A program made the translations under genes and the position numbers. A stretch of 64,000 bases of DNA, taken from NCBI RefSeq assembly GCF_030010625.1, contig NZ_JASCXN010000018.1, positions 78,370 to 142,369 on the forward strand, read 5' to 3'. Below, piece after piece: positions 1-7,495 of this stretch (position 1 is its first letter; each line of letters starts with the position of its first letter). The stretch comes from Streptomyces sp. CC208A. GTDB taxonomy: Bacteria > Actinomycetota > Actinomycetes > Streptomycetales > Streptomycetaceae. The notes beneath the pieces were generated by a model, which was not told where the DNA came from, did not search any database, and was given only the letters and a program-made list of their open reading frames with translations.

Positions 1-2138
1 AGCCGCCCCGGCGCGAACCTCGCCCAGAAGTGCCGCAGCCCCGGCACGATCACCTTCACCACCGGCAACCCCAGATCGGGCCGCGTCTGGTCCAGGACCA
101 GCACCTCCAGACCGTGGGTGCGGGCCAGACCGACCAGGTGCTCCAGATCGTCCCGGAGGTCGGCGCGCGGCACGTACCCGTACGACTCCGGTGTCCGTAC
201 CGGCAGTTCCGGGTCGGGCAGCAGATACGGCTGGTCCGCGACCGTCGCCCCGCGCAGCCAGTCGAGCAGGTGGTCCGGAAGACCCGGTGCGTACCCCCGC
301 GTCCCCGACGGCAGCGAGGGCAGCATCTGCCCCAGCTCCGTGACCGCCCGGCTCAGCGCGACCGCCGGATCGAGGTGGGCCCCGAAGCCCAGCATGATGT
401 CCTCCGCGGGCCCCCCGGTCCGGCGCGACACCGCCGCCATCACCGGGATCCCCAGGTCGGCCGTGAGGTCCAGGACCCAGATCGAACGGCCCAGCTCCCG
501 GAAGCGCTCGGGCAGCGCCGCCACCCACGGATCGCCGAACGCCGCCAGGTCCACCGCGGCGTGCCGGGTGCGGTTGTACCACCACAGCGCCACCGCGTCG
601 CGCTCCACCAGCTCCAGGAAGCCCTGGAGGATCGCGTCCTCCAGGGAACCGCCCGCGGCGTTGCCGTTCGAGTCGGCCACGACCGAGGCCACCGGGGGAC
701 CGCCGAAGTACACCTGCGCCGAGAGCAGCAGCCGGTGCTCCTCACCGGTGAGCGACCACACCGGCGTCCACTCGGCCTCCGCGTCCTCGTCGAACCGCTC
801 CGGAACGTACTCGAAGGGGACGCCCGAGGCGTTCCACCGCTCGCGGTCCGCGTACTGCCGCTCGTCGAACAGCATGCAGTCACCCGGGTGCACGGCCCGG
901 TCCGCCAGCTCGCGATAGCTCCCGCGCACGGTCTCCTCGTCGCCGAGCCGCGTCGCGCTGTACCGCTCGACCGCCTCGCACAGCGCGCTGACCCGCGCCT
1001 CCACGTCCGTCCGCCCCTTGCCGCCGCTCTGCATCCGCAGCCCCGCGCGGAGCGCGGACAGGTCGCCCTCCGGCAGCGCCAGGTTCGGCCCCGACCGGTA
1101 GCAGTGCAGGAACGAAGGGCTCCGCGGGTCCCGCACGACCCGCTCCGTGATCCCGGTGACCGGATCGGCCAGCCACCCGAACCGCTCCCACATCCGCTCC
1201 GCCGAGAGCGCCCGGTGCCCGTTCCCCCCGGCCACGCCCTTCGGCCGGGACACCGGCACCACCGGCCTCCGCGCCCGCTCCGACACCATCCCCGCGTCCC
1301 CGCAGTCCGGGCACTGCGGCCGCGCCGCCACCGGATGGTGACCGGCCACGAGCGTCAGCGTGTCCAGCGTCCACAGCCTGTTCTGGCGCTCCTCGCGCAG
1401 CCCCGCCAGCCACTTCGCCGCCTCCAGGGCCGCCGTCTGGAGCCCCAGTTCCCGTGTGGTCGCCAGGGAGGTCTCCGGCGCCCGCACGGGGGCCGCGAGC
1501 CCCAGCGCACGCCGCACGTGCGACTCGCCGCGCCGACGGGAACGGAGCCGTACCGCCAGACAGGACCAGCAGGCGCCCGCCGTACCCGGCTGGAACACCG
1601 GGCCGACCCAGAGCTGCGCCCCGTACGGCTTCGCCGGCAGCCAGGGCCGGCCGTCCGCGAGCCGCGCCGCGTTGAACTCGGCCAGTGCCGGATCCAGGTA
1701 GTCGTCGCACACGACCAGCGTGAAGGGCGCGTCCGGGCCGCAGACCAGCCCCGCCGTGCGGCAGGCGCGCTCGGCCGCCGCCGCGTCGGCATCGCCGAGC
1801 GCCACGACGGACACCTCGGCGTCCGTCGGACCGTCGACCCCCGCCAGATCCCAGTACGCGCCGGCGGTGGCGTCCTGGGGGCCCGTGCGGAAACCGACCA
1901 GACCCGCGGCGGTGAGCCGGTCGAGCATGCCGTCCAGCTGCTCCGGGGGGAACTCCGTGGCCGTGCGCAGTTCGGGCAGGGTCAGCGACCCGTCGAGCAG
2001 CGGGGCCACCTTCTGGATGGCGGTGCCGCAGAGGGCGGTCGTCCCCCGGGGCGAGACGAGGTAGACCGCCTCGCCCGGGACGATCTCGGCCCGCAGGTGG
2101 CGCCGGAACCCGATCGGTCGTGTGTCGTCCACACGCAT
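1..2138 (-). CDS. Fused TOMM leader-peptide-binding / YcaO cyclodehydratase (3' end cut by window)
   Basis: The frame opens at an ATG and runs off the left edge, giving about 712 residues. The N-terminal third resembles the ThiF-like leader-peptide-binding (C) protein of thiazole/oxazole-modified peptide pathways. It has two CxxC pairs (in GACWSC near residue 188 and CPDCGD near 275) of the type that holds zinc. The C-terminal half is a YcaO domain: GGKGRTDVEARVSALCEAVE near 370 and SNGNAAGGSLEDAILQGFLE near 489 match the ATP-binding signatures. Such fusions use ATP to cyclise Cys/Ser/Thr side chains onto the peptide backbone as azolines. The visible end (WARFAPGRL) is typical of the region just before the proline-rich YcaO tail, so only some tens of residues are probably missing. 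The start lies 16 bases downstream of the stop of the candidate precursor gene, so the two are probably cotranscribed. No azoline dehydrogenase is visible; it could lie left of the window. Confidence 0.87.
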   Translation of the reverse strand, partial: MRVDDTRPIGFRRHLRAEIVPGEAVYLVSPRGTTALCGTAIQKVAPLLDGSLTLPELRTATEFPPEQLDGMLDRLTAAGLVGFRTGPQDATAGAYWDLAGVDGPTDAEVSVVALGDADAAAAERACRTAGLVCGPDAPFTLVVCDDYLDPALAEFNAARLADGRPWLPAKPYGAQLWVGPVFQPGTAGACWSCLAVRLRSRRRGESHVRRALGLAAPVRAPETSLATTRELGLQTAALEAAKWLAGLREERQNRLWTLDTLTLVAGHHPVAARPQCPDCGDAGMVSERARRPVVPVSRPKGVAGGNGHRALSAERMWERFGWLADPVTGITERVVRDPRSPSFLHCYRSGPNLALPEGDLSALRAGLRMQSGGKGRTDVEARVSALCEAVERYSATRLGDEETVRGSYRELADRAVHPGDCMLFDERQYADRERWNASGVPFEYVPERFDEDAEAEWTPVWSLTGEEHRLLLSAQVYFGGPPVASVVADSNGNAAGGSLEDAILQGFLELVERDAVALWWYNRTRHAAVDLAAFGDPWVAALPERFRELGRSIWVLDLTADLGIPVMAAVSRRTGGPAEDIMLGFGAHLDPAVALSRAVTELGQMLPSLPSGTRGYAPGLPDHLLDWLRGATVADQPYLLPDPELPVRTPESYGYVPRADLRDDLEHLVGLARTHGLEVLVLDQTRPDLGLPVVKVIVPGLRHFWARFAPGR

Positions 2139-2154
2139 GGCGCGGGCCCGCGCT

Positions 2155-2277
2155 CTACTGGGCCGCGACCGCGACCGGAGTCAGGACGGCGCACCATCCG
2201 GTGATGTCGCCGGTGGCACCGGTGGTGTCGTCCAGGTTCTCGATGATCAGGTCGTCGGAGCCAGGGGTGATCTGCAT
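2155..2277 (-). CDS. Candidate RiPP precursor peptide, 40 aa
   Basis: A short frame (ATG to TAG) lies immediately upstream of the leader-binding/YcaO gene on the same strand, with a GAGAGG-type ribosome site about 11 bases before the ATG. The peptide has an acidic leader-like half (MQITPGSDDLIIENLDD) followed by a Gly/Thr-rich hinge (TTGATGDIT) and a hydrophobic, uncharged tail (GWCAVLTPVAVAAQ). An acidic leader, a charge-free C-terminal core with one Cys and one Thr that could be cyclised, and adjacency to the cyclodehydratase are the usual signs of a precursor. I do not recognise the core as any known TOMM product. The functional assignment is inference from position and composition. An alternative is a small regulatory peptide or a chance frame, but the ribosome site and spacing argue for a gene. 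Confidence 0.65.
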   Translation of the reverse strand: MQITPGSDDLIIENLDDTTGATGDITGWCAVLTPVAVAAQ

Positions 2278-2383
2278 GACTTCATCGCCTCTCTCGTCCG
2301 GTCCGCGGCCGTCGGTGCCGCGGTCGACCTCACTTTCCAGCCTCGGCCGTGCGGGCCGCCATGCACCGGTTCACGTTCGCCGC

Positions 2384-2396
2384 GTGAATTCTTCAC
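2384..2396. promoter_or_regulatory. Inverted repeat in the divergent precursor / SARP intergenic region
   Basis: The 212 bases between the precursor start (2277, leftward) and the SARP start (2490, rightward) must hold both promoters. Within them is a perfect GTGAA-TTC-TTCAC inverted repeat. A second TTCAC lies exactly 22 bases (two helical turns) from the right arm, at 2370-2374. Direct repeats in 11-base steps are how SARP proteins usually bind, so this may be an operator for the adjacent SARP. The sequence features are visible; the binding is inference. Confidence 0.3.
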
Positions 2397-2489
2397 AGGG
2401 GAGAGATGCACGGCTCAGTGGGCAAGTCCCGCTCCTCTAGGCATGCTCGGAAAACGAGATCGATAGGTGCGATGCCTGGAGGAACGGAA

Positions 2490-3374
2490 ATGTCCGAAGG
2501 CCCCAAGAGGTACGATCCCGACAACGCCGGGCAGCAGCCCGGGCAGCTGAACATCGGACTGCTCGGCCCCCTGTCCCTGCACCTCGACGGGGCGCCGGTG
2601 ACGGCCAGCGCGCCCAAGCAGCGCCAGGTCCTCGCCCTGCTCGCGCTCAACGCGGGCCGGATCGTCACGGTGCCGGCGCTGATCGAGGAGCTGTGGGGGG
2701 ACCGCCCCCCGCGCAGTCACGCCACCACCCTGCAGACGTACATCCTCCAGCTGCGCAACGCGCTGGCGGCCGCCGACGCCGAGCGCCCCGGCGTACGACA
2801 GATAGTGAGCACCCGTCACAACGGCTACCTCCTGGAGGAGGACGCCTGCACGACGGACGTCTCCGTCTTCGAGGAACGGGTGCGGGCCGGGTACACCGCC
2901 TCCGAGGCCGGTGACCACCGCCGCGTCTCCGAGGAGCTCCGCCAGGCGCTCCAGCTCTGGCGCGGTCCCGCGCTCGTCGACATCCGCAAGGGCGGCGTCC
3001 TGGAGATCGAGGCCGTCTCCCTGGAGGAGAGCCGGCTCGGCGCCCTGGAGCGGCGCATCGAGGCCGACCTGGCCCTCGGCCGCCACGCCGACCTGCTCGG
3101 CGAACTGACCCGGGTGGTCGCGCGGAACACGATGAACGAGAACCTCTGCGCGTACCTGATGATCGCCCTCTACCGGTCCGGCCGCGTCGGCCGCTCCCTG
3201 GAGGCCTTCCACCGGCTCAGGTCCGTCCTCAACCACGAGTTGGGCGTCGAGCCCTGCCCGCGCCTCCAGAACCTCCAGTCGGCGATCCTCTCCGGCGACC
3301 CGGCCCTGGACGTCTGGTCCGTGTCCTGGTCCTCCGAGGAGTTCGCCGCGCACCGTCTCGCGCGGGCCTCCTGA
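2490..3374 (+). CDS. SARP-family transcriptional activator, 294 aa
   Basis: This is a pathway-specific activator of the Streptomyces antibiotic regulatory protein type. The N-terminal winged helix (residues about 15-110, LNIGLLGPLSLHLDGAPV onward, with VLALLALNAGRIV and ELWGDRPP) is followed by a bacterial transcriptional activation domain (about 115-275, ending LNHELGVEPCPRLQNLQSAI). At 294 residues it is a small SARP without the NB-ARC/TPR extension of AfsR. The ATG at 2490 is preferred because GGAGGA lies six bases upstream; an upstream in-frame ATG at 2472 is possible. It diverges from the precursor/YcaO genes and heads the rightward gene set, so it probably controls this cluster. The tail after the BTAD domain (SWSSEEFAAHRLARAS) is unremarkable. 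Confidence 0.9.
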   Translation: MSEGPKRYDPDNAGQQPGQLNIGLLGPLSLHLDGAPVTASAPKQRQVLALLALNAGRIVTVPALIEELWGDRPPRSHATTLQTYILQLRNALAAADAERPGVRQIVSTRHNGYLLEEDACTTDVSVFEERVRAGYTASEAGDHRRVSEELRQALQLWRGPALVDIRKGGVLEIEAVSLEESRLGALERRIEADLALGRHADLLGELTRVVARNTMNENLCAYLMIALYRSGRVGRSLEAFHRLRSVLNHELGVEPCPRLQNLQSAILSGDPALDVWSVSWSSEEFAAHRLARAS

Positions 3375-3498
3375 GACCGCTCGGGCGGCCCCGGCGCGAT
3401 TCGAGTCCCGCTCCAGACACGGTGGCGAGACTGCGGGACCGCGGCCGGTGCGCCGCACGGCTCACGTGTCGGCACAGCTTCCAGGAGGAGGGCGACGG

Positions 3499-4296
3499 AT
3501 GGCTTCCCTGACGGCGGTCGACGGGGCGGTGGGGCGGCGGGTACGGCTCCACTGCCTCGCTCACGCGGGCGCGGGCGCGTCCAGCTACCGCCGCTGGCCC
3601 GCGGCGGTCGGTCCCACGGTGGAGGTGGCGGCCCTGCCGCTGCCCGGCCGGGACCGCCGACGGCGCGAACCGCGCGTCACCGACCGCCCCGGGCTCCTCG
3701 GCGACCTGCTCGGGCCGCTCCTGGAGACGGCGCGCTCCGGCCCGTACGCGCTGTACGGGCACAGCCTGGGCGCGCTGGTCGCCTACACGCTGACCCGGGC
3801 ACTGGCCGACGAGGGGGCGCCCCCGCCCCTCTTCCTCGCGGTGGGCGCCTGCCTGCCGCCGCACGCCACGACCGCCCTGATGAGCGCGGCGGACGCCCCC
3901 GTCGAACAGTTGCTCCCGCTCCTCGGCGACCTCGGCTCGCTGCCGAAGGGGACCACCGACCCCGGGGGGCTGTGGCACCGCTCCGTCCTGCCCGTGCTCC
4001 GTGACGACCTGCGGCTGGCCAAGGCCCTGCGGCAGGCGGCCCTGGACCCCGCCACCGGCGGCCCCGTGAACGTCCCCCTGCTCGTCTTCGCCGGCAGCGA
4101 CGACCCGCTGGCCGTCCCGGCCGCGCTCCAGGAGTGGCGGCGGTGGACCACCGGGCCCGTCACCGCGCGCACCCTGACCGGTGACCACTTCTTCGTGGGG
4201 GACGAAGCGCTGCCCGCCCTGGTCGGCGAGGCATGCCGGGAGCACCTGTCCCGTACGCCGGCCGCCGGGACCCGTACCGCCGCCGGCGCGCGGTGA
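3499..4296 (+). CDS. Type II (editing) thioesterase, 265 aa
   Basis: This is an alpha/beta-hydrolase thioesterase of the GrsT/RifR type, which removes wrong or stalled acyl groups from phosphopantetheine arms of carrier proteins. The family opening is present (RLHCLAHAGAGASSYRRWP), as are the nucleophile elbow GHSLGA (Ser near residue 89), a late Asp (AGSDDPL, about 200) and the catalytic His in GDHFF (about 228). The ATG at 3499 follows a strong AGGAGGAG ribosome site. It stands between the SARP and an acyl-CoA dehydrogenase, with a PPTase further on. That argues that a carrier-protein (NRPS/PKS) step belongs to this cluster although no megasynthase is visible in the window. Function is well supported by motifs; the substrate is unknown. 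Confidence 0.9.
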   Translation: MASLTAVDGAVGRRVRLHCLAHAGAGASSYRRWPAAVGPTVEVAALPLPGRDRRRREPRVTDRPGLLGDLLGPLLETARSGPYALYGHSLGALVAYTLTRALADEGAPPPLFLAVGACLPPHATTALMSAADAPVEQLLPLLGDLGSLPKGTTDPGGLWHRSVLPVLRDDLRLAKALRQAALDPATGGPVNVPLLVFAGSDDPLAVPAALQEWRRWTTGPVTARTLTGDHFFVGDEALPALVGEACREHLSRTPAAGTRTAAGAR

Positions 4297-4529
4297 GCCG
4301 GGGCCGCCGGGTCGAGGCGCGCTCCGGCGGGGTTCGAGCCGGGCACGAGCCGTTCAGGACAGGGTCGTCGGCACGACCGCCGACCGAGGCGGACCCCGGT
4401 ACCGCCCGCCGACGGCCCGACGCGTGGCGGACGGACGTGCCGGCGTGAGGGACGCCGGCACGGCGGACCACCGTCCCCGTACACGGTGGTCCGGGCCGGC
4501 CGCGTCACCGAACGAGAAGGGTGTGGAAG

Positions 4530-6392
4530 ATGCCGGATCGGCCGGACCTGTCTGTCCGTACCGCGGTACGCCCCCCAGCACGTCCTCGGCCCGGTCCGCT
4601 CCCTGTGGACGCGGCCGGGACCACCCGGACCCCCGTGCCGGACCCCCACGCCCCGGCACGGGACACCTCCTCCGCGCCGCGGGCCGCCGGACCGCCGCGG
4701 GACACCGAGCCCCCGCGGGCCGCGCGGCTGGAAGCGGCGCTCGGGGATCCGTTCGACCCCGACAACCCGCACGGGCACCTGGCGCTGCTGCGCGCCGACG
4801 AGGCCCGCGAGGTGCCCGAGGCCACCGAGGCGCTGCTCGCGGAGGCCGGGCTGGCCGCCGAGTTCGTCCCCCACGACCTCGGCGGCCGGCTCACCGGCCT
4901 GGAGGAGCTGGCCCGCGTCCTGCGCCCGCTGTTCCGCCGCGACCTCGCACTCGGCTACGGCTTCGGCATCACCTCGCTGTTCGCCGCCTCGTCGGTGTGG
5001 ACCGCCGGGAGCGAGGACCAGCGGCGCTCCCTGGCCCGTGTCCTGCTCGGCGGCGGCCGTGTCACGATCGTGCACCGCGAGGTCGCCCACGCCAACGCCA
5101 TCCTGCGCGACGAGATGCGTGCCGAGCCGCGCCCCGGCGGCGGCTGGCTGGTCGGCGGGCGCAAGGACGTCGTCATCAACGCCCACCGCGCGGACGCCTT
5201 CGTCATGTACGCCCGTACGTCGGACGGGGACGGCCCCCGCAGCCACTCCGTGCTGGTCCTCGGCCCCGACGCGCCGACCGCCGGCGAGGTGCGCCGCCTC
5301 GGCCGGGTGACGATGCCCGGCATGCGCGGGGCGCACTTCTCCGGCCTCGAACTCGACGGCGTGGCCCTGCCGGACGACGCCCTGGTCGGCGCCGCCGGCG
5401 ACGGGGTGTCGCTGGCGCTGCGCAGCTTCCAGACCAGCCACTGCCTGATCCCCGGCACCGTGCTCGCGGGCGTGGACAGCGTGCTGCGGCTCGCGGTGCG
5501 GGCGGCCACCGAGAACCGGCCCGACGGCCGGCCCTCGCGCCGCGGGCGGAAGGTGCTCGCCGGGGTCTTCGCCGACCTGCTGGCCTGCGACGCCATGGCG
5601 GTGACCGGTCTGCGGGCGATGAGCCTGATGCCCGAGCAGTCGTACCTCCTGGGCGCGGCCGTGAAGTACACGATGCCCGACCTGCTGCGCGAGGACCTGG
5701 AGGAACTGGCCACCGTGCTCGGCGGTCGCGGCTACGACCGCGGACCCCTGTACGGGGGCTTCCAGAAGCTCACGCGCGATCTGCCGGTGGCCGGACTGGG
5801 GCACGCGGGCACCGCCGTCTGCCAGGCGGTGATCGTGCCGCAGCTGCCGGCGCTGGCCCGTACGGCCTGGTTCCGTACCGCGGAGCCGCCGGCCGCGCTC
5901 TTCACGCCCGGGGCGCCGCTGCCCCTCTTCGACCACCGGCGGCTGGCCCACTCCAGTACGGACGACCTGCTGACGGCCACCCTCGTCGGGGTCGCGGGCC
6001 GGCTGGAGGGACACACCGGGCACGGCTCCCCGCACGCCGCGCTGGCCGCGCTCGCCCGGGCCTTCGTCGAGGAGCTGCGGACGCTGCGCGTCCGCTGCGC
6101 CACGCTCAGCGGGGTCTTCGACCCGCAGGCCTGCGCCCTGGCCGACCGCTACGCGCTGGTGCTCTCGGCCGCCGCGGTGCTGGGGCTCTGGGAGGCGCGG
6201 GCCGCGCACGGCGACGCGTTCCTCGGGGACCCGGCGTGGGCGGTGCTCGCACTCAGCCGCATCGGCCGCCGGCTCGGCGTCCGCGTGGTGGACCCGCCGG
6301 ACGGGACCGTCGAGGCGGTGCTGGAGGAGGCGCTCGACCGGTGCCGGCAGGGGCGCAGCCTCGACCTGTACGGGACGCGGCTGGCGGGCTGA
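4530..6392 (+). CDS. Acyl-CoA dehydrogenase-superfamily flavoprotein, 620 aa
   Basis: The central part (about residues 60-430) has the layout of an FAD-dependent acyl-CoA dehydrogenase or oxidase: helical N-domain, a beta-domain stretch (TIVHREVAHANAILRDEM, then VGGRKDVVINAHRADAFVMY), and a C-terminal helical bundle. A further ~190-residue helical extension makes it closer in length to two-domain acyl-CoA oxidase-like proteins. The first ~60 residues are a Pro/Arg-rich low-complexity stretch. ATG 4530 is chosen; a GTG nine bases upstream is possible. In biosynthetic clusters such enzymes desaturate carrier-bound acyl groups, and the superfamily also contains nitroalkane oxidases and nitrososynthases, which matters given the possible nitrous-acid genes downstream. 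I cannot identify the catalytic base or the substrate. Confidence 0.82.
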   Translation: MPDRPDLSVRTAVRPPARPRPGPLPVDAAGTTRTPVPDPHAPARDTSSAPRAAGPPRDTEPPRAARLEAALGDPFDPDNPHGHLALLRADEAREVPEATEALLAEAGLAAEFVPHDLGGRLTGLEELARVLRPLFRRDLALGYGFGITSLFAASSVWTAGSEDQRRSLARVLLGGGRVTIVHREVAHANAILRDEMRAEPRPGGGWLVGGRKDVVINAHRADAFVMYARTSDGDGPRSHSVLVLGPDAPTAGEVRRLGRVTMPGMRGAHFSGLELDGVALPDDALVGAAGDGVSLALRSFQTSHCLIPGTVLAGVDSVLRLAVRAATENRPDGRPSRRGRKVLAGVFADLLACDAMAVTGLRAMSLMPEQSYLLGAAVKYTMPDLLREDLEELATVLGGRGYDRGPLYGGFQKLTRDLPVAGLGHAGTAVCQAVIVPQLPALARTAWFRTAEPPAALFTPGAPLPLFDHRRLAHSSTDDLLTATLVGVAGRLEGHTGHGSPHAALAALARAFVEELRTLRVRCATLSGVFDPQACALADRYALVLSAAAVLGLWEARAAHGDAFLGDPAWAVLALSRIGRRLGVRVVDPPDGTVEAVLEEALDRCRQGRSLDLYGTRLAG

Positions 6393-6451
6393 CGGGCCTT
6401 CGGACGCAGGACGTGCCGGGGCGGCCGGCACGACGGTGCAGGGAGGTGACG

Positions 6452-7261
6452 ATGAATCAGGTGACGTGCGCCGTGCCGGTGCACGTGCCGCGGCCGGACG
6501 GGCCGTGGCACCGGGTACGGGAGGACCTGGCGGAACTCGGCAACGCGGTGGCCTACACGACGCGGACCGAATGGCTGCCGAACGTCCTGACCACCGCCCG
6601 GCTGCGCGAACTGCTGGGCACGGACTGGGACCGGTACCGCCGTACCCCCGACCCCGCCGTCCGCTACCGCTTCGCCGCCGCCCGGCTGCTCGTCAAGTAC
6701 ACGGCCGGGGCGGCCCTCGGGACCGATCCGGAGCACCTGGACCTGTCCTACCGGCTCGGCGGACGCCCGTACCTGCGCGGCTTCGACCAGATCGAGCTGA
6801 GCCTGTCGCACACCGGGGACCTGATGGCCGTGGGGCTGAGCCGCACCGGCCGGATCGGGGTGGACGTGGAGCCGTCGGACCGCACCGTCCGCCTCGACCT
6901 GCTGAAGGAGCAGATCCTGACCGCCACCGAGGCGGCGGAGCTCGCGGAGCTGCCGGAGGCCCGGCGGGTGCCGCACGCGGTGCGGCTGTGGACGCTGAAG
7001 GAGGCGTACACCAAGGCGCTGGGACAGGGGTTGCGGCTCGGCTTCAAGGAGTTCGGCTTCGGGCGGGACCTGGAGCTGCACGCTCCGGACGGCAGCGCCG
7101 CCACACACGGCGAGTGGGGCTTCGCCACGCACGAGGTGCTGGGCCGGTACCTGGTGAGCATCGCCTGCCACGACGCCGGCCTGTGCACCGCGGACGACAC
7201 GTCCGCCGGGACCATGCTCGACCAGGGGTTCCTGTCGGCGATGAGAACGAACGGGGGGTGA
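6452..7261 (+). CDS. 4'-phosphopantetheinyl transferase, Sfp type, 269 aa
   Basis: This enzyme transfers phosphopantetheine from CoA to a Ser of acyl or peptidyl carrier proteins. Both Sfp signatures are present: IGVDVEPSD (residues about 134-142) and WTLKEAYTKALGQG (about 178-191), with the Asp/Glu metal ligands in place. A GGGAGG ribosome site precedes the ATG. It follows the acyl-CoA dehydrogenase by 59 bases in the same direction and probably belongs to the same transcript. Together with the type II thioesterase it implies carrier-protein chemistry. A dedicated PPTase is unusual beside a pure RiPP system, so the cluster is probably a hybrid or two adjoining clusters. Confidence 0.92.
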   Translation: MNQVTCAVPVHVPRPDGPWHRVREDLAELGNAVAYTTRTEWLPNVLTTARLRELLGTDWDRYRRTPDPAVRYRFAAARLLVKYTAGAALGTDPEHLDLSYRLGGRPYLRGFDQIELSLSHTGDLMAVGLSRTGRIGVDVEPSDRTVRLDLLKEQILTATEAAELAELPEARRVPHAVRLWTLKEAYTKALGQGLRLGFKEFGFGRDLELHAPDGSAATHGEWGFATHEVLGRYLVSIACHDAGLCTADDTSAGTMLDQGFLSAMRTNGG

Positions 7262-7495
7262 CCTGGGGCGCCGTCCCCCCCCCCGGCGCCGCGGCCGGCC
7301 CCGCCGTGGCCCCGGCCGGGCGGAAGGCGCCCGGCCGGACCGGGACCGCTTTTCCACCCGGGCCCGAGCCTCGGCCGAGCGCCGGGACAGACCGTTGCGA
7401 CACACCACCACGGCCCCTGGGGAGCGGGCCGGACCGGCACACCGGCGACGCCGGCGAGGCCCGGCCGTCCCCTGTCTCCTGAGCGGAGTGTCCTT

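Noticed and set aside
30..2204. Rightward open frame of over 700 codons at the left end
   Set aside because: It is Arg/Pro-rich with no domain and lies opposite the YcaO fusion gene, whose frame shows conserved motifs and proper zinc-Cys pairs.
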